Part shown: in pieces, positions 16,574 through 28,412 of the stretch
How positions within the stretch are numbered: the stretch's first letter is position 1
Layout of the letters: each line of letters starts with the position of its first letter
From: Kofleriaceae bacterium
GTDB lineage: Bacteria > Myxococcota_A > Polyangia > Haliangiales > Haliangiaceae
Reading direction: 5' to 3'
Length of the DNA stretch: 64,000 nt
Assembly (NCBI GenBank): GCA_018057825.1
Contig: JAGPCY010000012.1
Coordinates: 62,001 to 126,000 of the forward strand
Made by a program: the position numbers and the translations under genes
Notes under the pieces: model-generated
What the model saw: only the letters and a program-made list of their open reading frames with translations
What the model was told of the DNA's origin: nothing
Database searches by the model: none

Positions 16574-19291
16574 ATGAAGGCACGCGGACTCACGATCGCG
16601 GCGACGATGGCGATGGCGATGGCGATGGTCACCGGTTCGGGACGGACGGCGCGCGCAGGCGAGCCCTTCGCGTTGTTCGAGAGCGGCCACGTTCGACCCC
16701 TGGCGCTGGCACCCAACCGCCCGTTGGTGTTCGCCGCCAACACGCCCGACAACCGCCTCGAGGTGCTGGCGCTGGTCGGGCGGCGCCTGGTGCCGCTGGG
16801 CTCGGTGCGGGTCGGCCTGGAGCCGGTCGCGGTGGCGGCGGCCTCCGATCACGAGGTCTGGGTCGTCAACCACCTGTCGGACTCGGTGTCGATCGTCGAC
16901 GTGCGCGACCCGTATCGACCGTTCGTCGCGCGCACGCTCCTGGTCGGTGATGAGCCGCGCGATCTGGTGTTCGCCGGCCGCGACCGCCGCCGGGCTTTCA
17001 TCACCACCGCGCGGCGAGGCCAGAACTCGCCGATCGACCCGGCCCTGACGACGCCGGGCCTGGGCCGCGCCAACGTCTGGGTGTTCGACGCCGACCACCT
17101 GGGCCACGCCCCCGGCGGCACGCCGCTCACGATCTTGACCTTGTTCACCGACACCCCGCGGGCGCTGGCGGTGGCCGACGACGGCGCCACCGTCTACGCC
17201 GCCGGCTTCAAGACCGGCAACCGCACGACCGTGGTGTCGAGCATCCTGTTCGACTTCGGGCTCATGCCGTTCCCGATCCAGGGCCCGCTGACCGACGCCG
17301 ACGGCGCGCCCGCGCCCTCGGTCGGCCAGATCGTGCAGTACGACGGCGGGGCCTGGCGCGACGAGTCGGGCCGCGATCTGTCGAGCGGCGTGTTGTTCAA
17401 CCTGCCCGACCGCGACGTCTTCGCGATCGACGCCGACGCCGCCGTGCCGACGATCAAGGGCGCGACCAGCGGCGTCGGCACCGTGCTCTACAACATGGCC
17501 ACCAACCCGCGCACCGGCGCGGTCTACGTCACCAACACCGAGGCCCGCAACCTCCACCGCTTCGAGGGCGCCGGCGAGTTCGCCGGCCAGACCGTGCGCG
17601 GCCAGCACAACGACAATCGCATCACCGTGATCCGCGGCGGCGTCGCGGCGCCACGCCGGCTCAACCAGCACATCGACTACAGCCAGTGCTGCGCCCCGCT
17701 GCCCAACGCCGAGAACGCCCGCAGCCTGGCGTTGCCCAACGGCCTGGCGGTGTCGGACGACGGCGCGACCCTGTACGTCGCGGCGCTCGGCTCCGACAAG
17801 CTGGCGCGCATCCCGACCGCCGAGCTCGAGGCCGATCGCTACCGCCAGGACCTGCGCGATCAGCTCGCGGTGTCGGGCGGCGGCCCGTCGGGGGTCGTGC
17901 TCGACCACCGCCGCGACCTGCTCCTGGTCACGACCCGCTTCGACAACGGCATCTCGGTGATCGACACCCGGCGCTGGCGCGAGACCCAGCACCTGGCCCT
18001 GCCCAACCCGGAGCCGGCCTCGGTGGTCGCCGGCCGACGGTTTCTCTACGACGCCGCGCTGTCGTCGAGCCATGGCGACTCGGCGTGCGCGACCTGCCAC
18101 GTCGAGGGCGACTTCGACGGGCTGGCCTGGGACCTCGGCGATCCCGACGCCGCGCTCCGCCCCAACCTGAACCCGCTGACGCCGGATCTCAACCCGACCA
18201 TCCCGGCGACGATCCACGGCATGAAGGGGCCGCTCACGACCCAGAGCCTGCGCGGCATGGCCAACCACGGGCCGATGCACTGGCGCGGCGATCGCACCGG
18301 CGCCGACCTCGGTCCGTCGGTCCAGCCCAACGGCGGCGCCTACGACGAGGTCGAGGCGTTTCGCCGGTTCAACGTCGCGTTCCCCGGTCTGCTCGGCCGC
18401 CACACCGAGCTGACCAGTGAGCAGATCGCGGCCTTCGGGCAGTTCGCGCTCCAGCTCATGTACCCGCCGAACCCGATCCGCGCGCTCGACAACTCGCTGT
18501 CCCCCGAAGAGGCCCTGGGTCGCGAGATCTACATGACCCGGGTCACCGACTCGGTCGCGACCTGCAACGGCTGCCACACCCTCGACCCCGACGGCAACCG
18601 CGAGTTCCCCGAGGAGCGGTTCCCCGGCTTCTTCGGCTCCGACGGCCGCTCGACCCGCGAGCCCGGACGCCACGAGATCATCAAGGTCCCGCACCTGCGC
18701 AACGCCTACCAGAAGGTCGGCATGTTCGGTCAGGCCACCCCGGTCATCTTCCTGCCGCTGCCCGGCTTCGACGGCTTCATGGGCGATCAGGTGCGCGGCT
18801 TCGGCTTCCTGTCGGCCGGCGACTTCGACACCATCGCGCACTTCTTGTCGGCGGTGCAGTTCTCCGACGATCACTCGCTCATCCCCAACCCCGAGGGGCT
18901 GACCAGCGTCGCCGAGCGCCGCGCGGTCGAGGCCTTCATCCTGGCCTTCGACTCCAACTTGGCGCCGATCGTCGGCCAGCAGGCGACCGTCGGGGCCCAC
19001 GGCGGGCTCGCGACCTTGCCGCGCGTGGCGCTCCTGCGGTCGCGGGCCGACCACGACGAGTGCGATCTGGTGGCGACCACCGGCGACCGCGGCTACCTGT
19101 ACATCGGCGACGCCAGCTATCAGCCCGACACCGCCGATCGGCCGCCGACGTCAGAGCTGTGGCTCATCCTCGGTGGTCTCTTGACCGGCCGTCCTGTGAC
19201 CTTCACCTGCGTGCCGCCCGGCTCGGGCGTGCGGATCGGCCTCGACCGCGACGACGACGGCACGCTCGACCGCGACGACGATCATCCATGA
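16574..19291 (+). CDS. Secreted beta-propeller (YVTN-like) protein with two c-type haem motifs
   Basis: The 905-residue protein has a signal peptide (about 1-29, ending ARA-GE) and a strong ribosome site. Residues about 45-480 are a repeating propeller (VVNHLSDSVSIVDVRDPYRP, LALPNGLAVSDDGATLYVAALGSDKLARI, NGISVIDTRRW). The C-terminal half carries two CXXCH motifs, at Cys505 (CATCHVEG) and Cys664 (CNGCHTLD), in a context like MauG/di-haem peroxidases. The segment between them has an NPLTPDLNPTIPATIHGMKG stretch and TTQSLRGMANHGPMHWRGDR. A role in periplasmic or surface electron transfer or oxidation is likely; the substrate is unknown. It overlaps the next gene by 4 nt. Confidence 0.88.
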   Translation: MKARGLTIAATMAMAMAMVTGSGRTARAGEPFALFESGHVRPLALAPNRPLVFAANTPDNRLEVLALVGRRLVPLGSVRVGLEPVAVAAASDHEVWVVNHLSDSVSIVDVRDPYRPFVARTLLVGDEPRDLVFAGRDRRRAFITTARRGQNSPIDPALTTPGLGRANVWVFDADHLGHAPGGTPLTILTLFTDTPRALAVADDGATVYAAGFKTGNRTTVVSSILFDFGLMPFPIQGPLTDADGAPAPSVGQIVQYDGGAWRDESGRDLSSGVLFNLPDRDVFAIDADAAVPTIKGATSGVGTVLYNMATNPRTGAVYVTNTEARNLHRFEGAGEFAGQTVRGQHNDNRITVIRGGVAAPRRLNQHIDYSQCCAPLPNAENARSLALPNGLAVSDDGATLYVAALGSDKLARIPTAELEADRYRQDLRDQLAVSGGGPSGVVLDHRRDLLLVTTRFDNGISVIDTRRWRETQHLALPNPEPASVVAGRRFLYDAALSSSHGDSACATCHVEGDFDGLAWDLGDPDAALRPNLNPLTPDLNPTIPATIHGMKGPLTTQSLRGMANHGPMHWRGDRTGADLGPSVQPNGGAYDEVEAFRRFNVAFPGLLGRHTELTSEQIAAFGQFALQLMYPPNPIRALDNSLSPEEALGREIYMTRVTDSVATCNGCHTLDPDGNREFPEERFPGFFGSDGRSTREPGRHEIIKVPHLRNAYQKVGMFGQATPVIFLPLPGFDGFMGDQVRGFGFLSAGDFDTIAHFLSAVQFSDDHSLIPNPEGLTSVAERRAVEAFILAFDSNLAPIVGQQATVGAHGGLATLPRVALLRSRADHDECDLVATTGDRGYLYIGDASYQPDTADRPPTSELWLILGGLLTGRPVTFTCVPPGSGVRIGLDRDDDGTLDRDDDHP

Positions 19292-20067
19292 CCTCACCTG
19301 ACCGCGCGCGCCGCCGCGCCAACGACGTGATGTGCCAGGCCGCGCTGCGCGATGTCGCGGCGGTGCTCGATCGCCACCGCCGCGACCGCGAGTCCGATGA
19401 GGTCGCGTTCGCCGCGATCACCACGACGCTGGCGAGCTTGTGCCAGCGCCTCGACGGCCTGGCCCCCGAGGTGCGGGCCGGGCTCGGGGCGGTGGTCACC
19501 GGGTTGGGCGACGACCCGGCGCGGATCGTCGCCTGGGACCTCCTCGAGGAGCTGGTCGATCACTGGTTCGTGCTGGTCCGCCACATCGGCTTCGGCCTGG
19601 CGGCGAGCGCGATCCCCGGCGAGCTGGCGGCGCTGACCGCCGAGGTCGCGCGCGCCTGTCGCCCGCGGGCCCCGGTCGCGCCGGCGGCGCCGGCCCGCGC
19701 CAACATCCTGGTCATCGACGACAGCCCGGTGGTCCTGGCGGTGGTCGAGGCGGCGCTGGCCGAGGCCGGCTACCGGGTCCAAGCGGTCGGCGCCTTCGCC
19801 GAGGCCGAGGTCGTGCTGCGGACCTGGCGCGCCGACGTGGTCTTGACCGACGTGTGCCTGCCCGACGTCCCCGGCGACGATCTGTGCACGCGGCTCAAGA
19901 TGCGCGCCGGCCACCTGGTCCCGGTGGTGCTCATGTCGAACCTGCCCGATGATGAGCTGGCGCGCCGAGCCCACGCCGCGCGCGCCGACGGCCATCTGAG
20001 CAAGCGCCAGGGCGCGGCCCACATCGTCGCCGCCCTCGACGCGCTCCTCGACGAGCTGGTGCTGTAG
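19288..20067 (+). CDS. Response regulator with an N-terminal helical domain
   Basis: The protein has 259 residues from ATG 19288, which overlaps the di-haem gene stop (ATGA). Residues about 1-130 are helical and unrecognised (LRDVAAVLDRHRRDRE, LASLCQRLDGLAPEVRAGLG). The receiver (about 138-259) has ILVIDDSPVVLAVVEAAL, VVLTDVCLPDVPGDDL, MSNLPDDEL and HLSKRQG. This wording is very close to the CheY and Hpt-receiver proteins of the chemosensory operon, so it may belong to the same signalling set. There is no DNA-binding domain. Confidence 0.85.
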   Translation: MTSPDRARRRANDVMCQAALRDVAAVLDRHRRDRESDEVAFAAITTTLASLCQRLDGLAPEVRAGLGAVVTGLGDDPARIVAWDLLEELVDHWFVLVRHIGFGLAASAIPGELAALTAEVARACRPRAPVAPAAPARANILVIDDSPVVLAVVEAALAEAGYRVQAVGAFAEAEVVLRTWRADVVLTDVCLPDVPGDDLCTRLKMRAGHLVPVVLMSNLPDDELARRAHAARADGHLSKRQGAAHIVAALDALLDELVL

Positions 20068-20104
20068 CCTTGTGCCGGCCGGCCGACAGTCGGATGCTCG
20101 GGGC

Positions 20105-20281
20105 ATGTCCGCGCCGCGCGCCTCGGCCGCCGCGATCGCGATCGCCCTGGCGGTGGTGATCGGCTTCGCGACCCCGGTGCGCGGCCTGTGGGCCCGCGAC
20201 CTGGGGCCGTGGTGGTTGCCGTTCGTCGCCTGGTTGCCGGCGGTCGTGGCCCTGGCCTGGACCGCGCGAGCGCCCCGCTGA
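20105..20281 (+). CDS. Small two-helix membrane protein preceding the symporter-kinase
   Basis: The protein has 58 residues from ATG 20105: one hydrophobic segment at about 8-25 and another at about 37-52 (WWLPFVAWLPAVVALAW). Its stop overlaps the ATG of the next gene by one base (TGATG), implying translational coupling. Small membrane ORFs coupled to SLC5-type sensor kinases are known (cbrX before cbrA in Pseudomonas); homology to these is not shown. A DUF3311-like fold is another guess. It may be a subunit or chaperone of the kinase. Confidence 0.65.
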   Translation: MSAPRASAAAIAIALAVVIGFATPVRGLWARDLGPWWLPFVAWLPAVVALAWTARAPR

Positions 20282-23163
20282 TGCTGTCGCCGACGACGCT
20301 GGTGGTCTTGACCGTCGGCTACCTCGCGGCCCTGGTGGCGATCGCGCGCGCCGGCGATCGCGTCGACGCGGCGCGGGCGCTGTCGCGGCGCCCGCTGGTG
20401 GCGGCCCTCGCGCTCGGGGTCTACGCGACGTCGTGGAGCTACTTCGGCTCGGTCGGGTTCGCCGACCGCGAGGGCTGGCGCTACCTGGCGATCTACGTCG
20501 GCGTCACCGCCTCGTGCGCGTTGACCCCGCTGGTGTGGGCGCCGCTCCATCGCCTGGTGCGCGAGCGTCAGCTCGGCTCGCTGGCCGACCTGCTGGCGTT
20601 TCGCTACCAGCGCCGCGCGGTCGGGGCCGCGGTGACCGGCTTCCTCCTGCTCGGCAGCCTGCCGTACCAGGCCTTGCAGCTCCGCGCGCTGGTGGCCTCG
20701 GTCGAGCAGCTCGGCGGCGGCGCCGGCTCCGTCGAGCTGGGCGCGCTCCTGTCGGCGGGCCTGGTGGTGGTCGCGGTGGTGGCCGGTGCGCGCCATCCGA
20801 CCTCGCGCGATCGCCACGACGGGCTGGTCCTGGCGGTGGCCTTCGAGTCGGTGGTGAAGCTGGTCGCGCTCGTCGCGATCACGCTGTGGGCGCTCTACGA
20901 GGTGTTCGGCGGACTGGGCGGTCTCGACCGCTGGCTGGCCGCCCACCCCGACGAGCTGGCGGCGATGGCCACCCCGGCCCGCGACGGCGACTGGGTGACG
21001 CTCCTGGCGCTGTCGGCCGGCGCGGCGTTCCTGTTGCCGCGGCAGTGGCACCTGGCCTTCACCGAGAGCGCCGGCCCGACGGCGCTGCGCACGACGAGCT
21101 GGGCGCTGCCCGCGTACCTCGTCGTGCTCACGCTCGCGGTGCCGCCGATCCTGTGGGCCGGGCGCGCGCTCGGCCTCGGCGGCGATGCCGACTTCTACGT
21201 CCTCGGGCTGGCCCGGGCCTCGGGCTCACCGGTCCTGGCCGCGGTGGTGTTCCTCGGCGCGCTGGCCGCCGCCACCGCGATGATCGTCGTCACCACCGTC
21301 GCCCTGGCGGCGATGGCCCAGAACCACCTCGGCCGGCCGGCCACGGCCTGGGCGATGCGCGGCGATCCCTATCGCCGGCTGCGCTGGCTGCGCCGTGCCC
21401 TGATCGCCGCGATCATCCTGGCCGGCCACGCGGTCTACCTCGGGTTGCGTCAGCGCGCCGAGCTCGCCGACCTCGGCCTGGTGTCGTTCGTCGCGGTGGC
21501 CCAGCTCGTGCCCGGTCTGATCGGCGTGCTGTGGTGGCCGCGGGCCAGCGCCGGCGGCGCCCTCGCCGGGCTGGCGGTCGGCGGCGCCGCGTGGGCGGCG
21601 CTCCTGCTCGCGCCGCTGTTCGGCGGCGACCCCGGCGTCCTGCCGGCCCTGGGCGTCGACGGTGATCCCTGGCCGGCCACCGCCGCGCTGACGCTGGGCC
21701 CCAACCTCCTGGCGTTCGTGCTCGGGTCGCTGGCCTGGCCGCCGACGCCGGCCGAGATCGACGCCGCCGCGACCTGCGCGCGCCGCCCCCGCGCCGCCAG
21801 CGTCGACGACGCCGCGGTCGCCGCCGGCTCGCCCGACGAGCTGGCCGCCCGTCTGGCCGGCGTGCTCGGCGCCGCCACCGCCGCGCGTGAGGTCGACCGC
21901 GCGCTCGCCGATCTCGCCCTCGACCGCGGTGAGCGTCGGCCGCGCGAGCTGCGCGCGCTGCGCGATCGCGTCGAGCACAACCTGTCCGGCCTGCTCGGCC
22001 CGCTGCCGGCGCGGGCCGCGGTCGACGACGCCCTGCCGCTCGATCCCGATCACGCGCTGGTGTCGGCGCAGCTCCGCTTCGTCGCCGAACACCGCGCCGC
22101 GGCCGAGGCGCCGGCCCGCGAGCTCGACGCCGCGCGCCGCTACCTGCGCCGGGTCCTCGACGATCTGCCGGTCGGGGTCGCCACGGTGGGCCCGGCCGGC
22201 GAGGTCGTGCTGTGGAACCCGGCGATGACCGCGATCACCGGCCTGGCCGCCGCCGCGACCACCGGCCTGCCGATCGCGGCGTTGCCGGCGCCGTGGGGCG
22301 CGGTCCTGGCCGCGTTCGCCGCCGGCGCCCCGACGCGCGCCGAGGTCACCCTGCCGGCGCTGCGGCCACGCACGATCGCGCTCGGACGCTCGGACCTCGG
22401 CCCGGGGGCCCTGGCCGGCGGCAGCGCCGGCGGCGTCGTGCTCCTGGTCGAGGATCTCACCGACGAGCGGGCCCTGGCCGCCCAGGTCGCGCACCAGGAG
22501 CGCCTGGCCTCGATCGGCCGGCTGGCCGCCGGCGTCGCGCACGAGGTCGGCAACCCGCTGACCGGGGTCAAGCTCACCGCGGCCAACCTGCGCCGCGAGC
22601 TCACCGACCCCGACGTCCGGGCCCGCCTCGATCTGATCCTCGGCGCCGGCGACCGCATCGACCGCATCGTCCGGGCCCTGGTCGGCTACGCCCACGCCGG
22701 CGACGCCGCCCGCGGCCCGCGCGGTCCGGTGGCGCTGGCGCCGCTAGTCGCGGACGCCGTCACGCTGACCCGCCTGAGCAAAGCCGGCAAGCAGCTCGAG
22801 CTGCGCGCCGAGGTGCCACCGACCCTCGCGGTCACCGGCGATCGCCCGCAGCTCGAGCAGGTGATCGTCAACCTCCTGGCCAACGCCGGCGACGCGTCGT
22901 CGCTCGGTGGCGAGGTGACCGTGACCGCCCGCGCGGCCGGCGACCAGGTGATCATCGAGGTGATCGATCGCGGCGCCGGCATGACGCCCGAGGTCGCGGC
23001 CCGCGCCCTGGACCCGTTCTTCACCACCAAGCCGCCCGGCGAGGGCACCGGGCTGGGCCTGGCGCTGGTGTACAGTATCGTCGTGGATCACGGCGGGACC
23101 CTCACGCTCGACAGCGTCCCTGGCGCCGGCACGACCGTGCGCGTGACGCTGCCCAGTCCATGA
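20281..23163 (+). CDS. Sodium/solute symporter (SLC5)-histidine kinase fusion, CbrA/CrbS-like
   Basis: The 960-residue protein starts with ATG overlapping the preceding stop. Residues about 1-490 are a 12-13 TM symporter of the SSS/SLC5 family ([59 protein letters not shown]). A PAS-like domain follows at about 625-700 ([19 protein letters not shown]). The kinase core has the H-box [17 protein letters not shown] (His about 753), an N-box [13 protein letters not shown] and G-boxes ([17 protein letters not shown]). Such fusions sense or transport a carbon source and signal to a response regulator, here the sigma54 activator 13 bp downstream. Acetate is the likely cue, given the following acs-actP genes. 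Confidence 0.95.
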   Translation: MLSPTTLVVLTVGYLAALVAIARAGDRVDAARALSRRPLVAALALGVYATSWSYFGSVGFADREGWRYLAIYVGVTASCALTPLVWAPLHRLVRERQLGSLADLLAFRYQRRAVGAAVTGFLLLGSLPYQALQLRALVASVEQLGGGAGSVELGALLSAGLVVVAVVAGARHPTSRDRHDGLVLAVAFESVVKLVALVAITLWALYEVFGGLGGLDRWLAAHPDELAAMATPARDGDWVTLLALSAGAAFLLPRQWHLAFTESAGPTALRTTSWALPAYLVVLTLAVPPILWAGRALGLGGDADFYVLGLARASGSPVLAAVVFLGALAAATAMIVVTTVALAAMAQNHLGRPATAWAMRGDPYRRLRWLRRALIAAIILAGHAVYLGLRQRAELADLGLVSFVAVAQLVPGLIGVLWWPRASAGGALAGLAVGGAAWAALLLAPLFGGDPGVLPALGVDGDPWPATAALTLGPNLLAFVLGSLAWPPTPAEIDAAATCARRPRAASVDDAAVAAGSPDELAARLAGVLGAATAAREVDRALADLALDRGERRPRELRALRDRVEHNLSGLLGPLPARAAVDDALPLDPDHALVSAQLRFVAEHRAAAEAPARELDAARRYLRRVLDDLPVGVATVGPAGEVVLWNPAMTAITGLAAAATTGLPIAALPAPWGAVLAAFAAGAPTRAEVTLPALRPRTIALGRSDLGPGALAGGSAGGVVLLVEDLTDERALAAQVAHQERLASIGRLAAGVAHEVGNPLTGVKLTAANLRRELTDPDVRARLDLILGAGDRIDRIVRALVGYAHAGDAARGPRGPVALAPLVADAVTLTRLSKAGKQLELRAEVPPTLAVTGDRPQLEQVIVNLLANAGDASSLGGEVTVTARAAGDQVIIEVIDRGAGMTPEVAARALDPFFTTKPPGEGTGLGLALVYSIVVDHGGTLTLDSVPGAGTTVRVTLPSP

Positions 23164-23176
23164 GCGGGCCCGCGCC

Positions 23177-24517
<1,341 letters not shown>

Positions 24518-24565
24518 GTTCTGGAGGCTTGTCATCAGGCCGCCCTCGTCGGGACGCGACGCGAC

Positions 24566-24898
<333 letters not shown>

Positions 24899-24907
24899 CT
24901 CCCCACC

Positions 24908-24922
24908 GTTACCTTCGGTAAC
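24908..24922. promoter_or_regulatory. Operator-like palindrome 1, candidate enhancer site
   Basis: GTTACC-TTC-GGTAAC is a perfect 6-bp inverted repeat. Its centre is about 95 bp upstream of the GG of the sigma54-like promoter at 25009. It begins 32 bp before the second, related palindrome, which puts both on nearly the same helix face. Confidence 0.55.
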
Positions 24923-24939
24923 AGCCGCGCGGCCGCCGC

Positions 24940-24954
24940 GTTACCGACGGTGAC
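24940..24954. promoter_or_regulatory. Operator-like palindrome 2, candidate enhancer site
   Basis: GTTACC-GAC-GGTGAC is the same palindrome with one mismatch, 32 bp downstream of the first. The pair suits two dimers of the NtrC-like activator encoded just upstream. A further half-site-like GTTACGCCG follows at 24962. Confidence 0.5.
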
Positions 24955-25008
24955 AGCCGCGGTTACGCCGCGGCGCGGCTTGTGCGCGCAAGTCCATGGG
25001 CCGGGGCC

Positions 25009-25024
25009 TGGCCCACGCCTTGCG
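25009..25024 (+). promoter_or_regulatory. Candidate sigma54 (-24/-12) promoter of the porin-acs-actP operon
   Basis: TGGCCCACGCCTTGCG has GG and GC exactly 10 bases apart and matches about 9 of 12 informative positions of TGGCACG-N4-TTGCW. Transcription would begin near 25034, only two to three bases before the ATG at 25037, implying a leaderless message. No ribosome site is obvious there, which is compatible. A chance match in high-G+C DNA cannot be excluded. Confidence 0.45.
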
Positions 25025-25036
25025 GTAGCGGTGGGC

Positions 25037-26158
25037 ATGCAACCGCACGCCCTGGGGAGGGGCCCGGCTCGCGCCGCCGCCGGCGCCCTGGCCCTCATCG
25101 CCGTCGCCGCGCCGGCCCACGCCGAGAAGCTCCTCGGCCGCGACGAGACCACGATCCACCTGGGCCTCTTGCTCCAGCCGCAGGCGGTGGTCGCCCAGGG
25201 CGGCGCCCCCGACGGCGGTCCCGGCACCGACTTCTTCCTGCGCCGCGCCCGCGTGATGCTCTACGGCGACCTCACCGAGCGCGTCGGGTTCTTCCTCGAG
25301 ACCGAGCAGTTGAACCTCGGCAAGGACGGGAACTGGGACACCGCCGCGTACCTCCAGGACGCCTACCTGTCGCTGCGGGTGTCGCCGAGCGCGGCGCCGG
25401 CGGTGTTCATCGACGCCGGGATGATGCTGGTGCCGTTCACGCGCCACGCGCTGCAGTCGGCGATCAGCCTGAACGGCCTCGACTACCACACCAAGCTGGT
25501 CCTTTACCCCAACCAGTCGACCCGGGTGTGGCGCGACGTCGGCGTCGGCGCCCGCGCCGACCTCGGGAGGGTCCAGCTCCGGGCCGGCGTCTACAACGGC
25601 GTCGAGGGCGTCACCGGCGCCGACCCGACGATGGCCCGAAACGCCGACGATCTGCCGCGCCTGGCCGGCCACGCGCGGGTGTCGCTCCTCGGCCGCGACC
25701 GCGGCGTCTTCTACCCCGGGCTCCTGTTCACCGCGACGCCGGTGGTGTCGGTCGGCGTCGGCGTCGACTGGCAGCGCGGCGCGATCGCCGCCATGGCCGG
25801 TCCGGACGATCACCTGGCCCTGGCCGCCGACGCCTACGCCCACCTGCCGACCGGCGCCGACCAGGCGATCGTCGCCCAGGCCACCGTGGTCCGCTACGAC
25901 GACGGCGCCGCCGCCCCCTCGACCGGCTACGGCGGCTTCCTCGAGGCTGGCTTCCGGGTCGGCCGGTTCGAGCCGGTCGTGGCCTACGAGCACTTCGCCG
26001 CCGACGTGCCGGCCGGCGACCTGCGCGCGATCCACCTGGGCGGCGCATGGTTCGTCGATCAGCACCGCACCAACCTGAAGCTCGACCTCACCCGGGCCCG
26101 CACCGGCACCGCAGCCAACACCTGGTCGGCTACCGTGCAGGCCCAGCTCTCGCTCTGA
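25037..26158 (+). CDS. Outer-membrane porin, phosphate-selective (OprO/OprP)-type family
   Basis: The protein has 373 residues from ATG 25037, which opens directly on a signal peptide (ALALIAVAAPAHA-EK). An open extension to 24950 would spoil the signal. Motifs of the OprP-like porins are visible: FFLRRARVMLYGDLTERVGFFLETEQ, LQDAYLSLRV, FIDAGMMLVPFTRHALQS, then regular amphipathic strands to the C-terminus. It ends in Leu (QAQLSL), not the more usual Phe. First gene before acs, so it probably admits small carboxylates; phosphate is less likely from context. Confidence 0.85.
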   Translation: MQPHALGRGPARAAAGALALIAVAAPAHAEKLLGRDETTIHLGLLLQPQAVVAQGGAPDGGPGTDFFLRRARVMLYGDLTERVGFFLETEQLNLGKDGNWDTAAYLQDAYLSLRVSPSAAPAVFIDAGMMLVPFTRHALQSAISLNGLDYHTKLVLYPNQSTRVWRDVGVGARADLGRVQLRAGVYNGVEGVTGADPTMARNADDLPRLAGHARVSLLGRDRGVFYPGLLFTATPVVSVGVGVDWQRGAIAAMAGPDDHLALAADAYAHLPTGADQAIVAQATVVRYDDGAAAPSTGYGGFLEAGFRVGRFEPVVAYEHFAADVPAGDLRAIHLGGAWFVDQHRTNLKLDLTRARTGTAANTWSATVQAQLSL

Positions 26159-26181
26159 CCCCTCACCGTACCGAGGTCCCC

Positions 26182-28091
<1,910 letters not shown>

Positions 28092-28095
<4 letters not shown>

Positions 28096-28412
28096 CCGCC
28101 GACCAGCTCGCGCCGTCCGCGCCGAGCGCGACCGCGGCCCACGCCGAGATGGCCGCGGTGTCGGCCCGCCGCAACCGCATCGCCGCGGTCCTGACCACGA
28201 TCATGGGCCTGGGCTACTTCGGCTTCATCCTCCTGGTCGCGTTCGCCAAGCCGACCGCGGGGCACCTCCTGGCCGGCGGCCGGGTCAGCGTCGGCATCGT
28301 CCTCGGCGCGGTCGTGATCGTCCTGGCCCCGGCGCTGACCGCGATCTACGTGCGGTGGGCCAACCGCCACTACGACGGCGCGGTCCGCCGCCTGCGCGGA
28401 GGTCGGTCGTGA
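28092..28412 (+). CDS. Small membrane protein in the YjcH/DUF485 position between acs and actP
   Basis: The protein has 106 residues from GTG 28092, overlapping the acs stop. Two hydrophobic helices (about 33-54, LTTIMGLGYFGFILLVAFA, and about 66-88) are followed by YVRWANRHYDGAVRRL. The topology and the position between acs and actP are those of DUF485 proteins such as YjcH, which accompany the acetate permease. Sequence identity to YjcH is not obvious by eye, so the call rests mainly on context. Confidence 0.75.
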
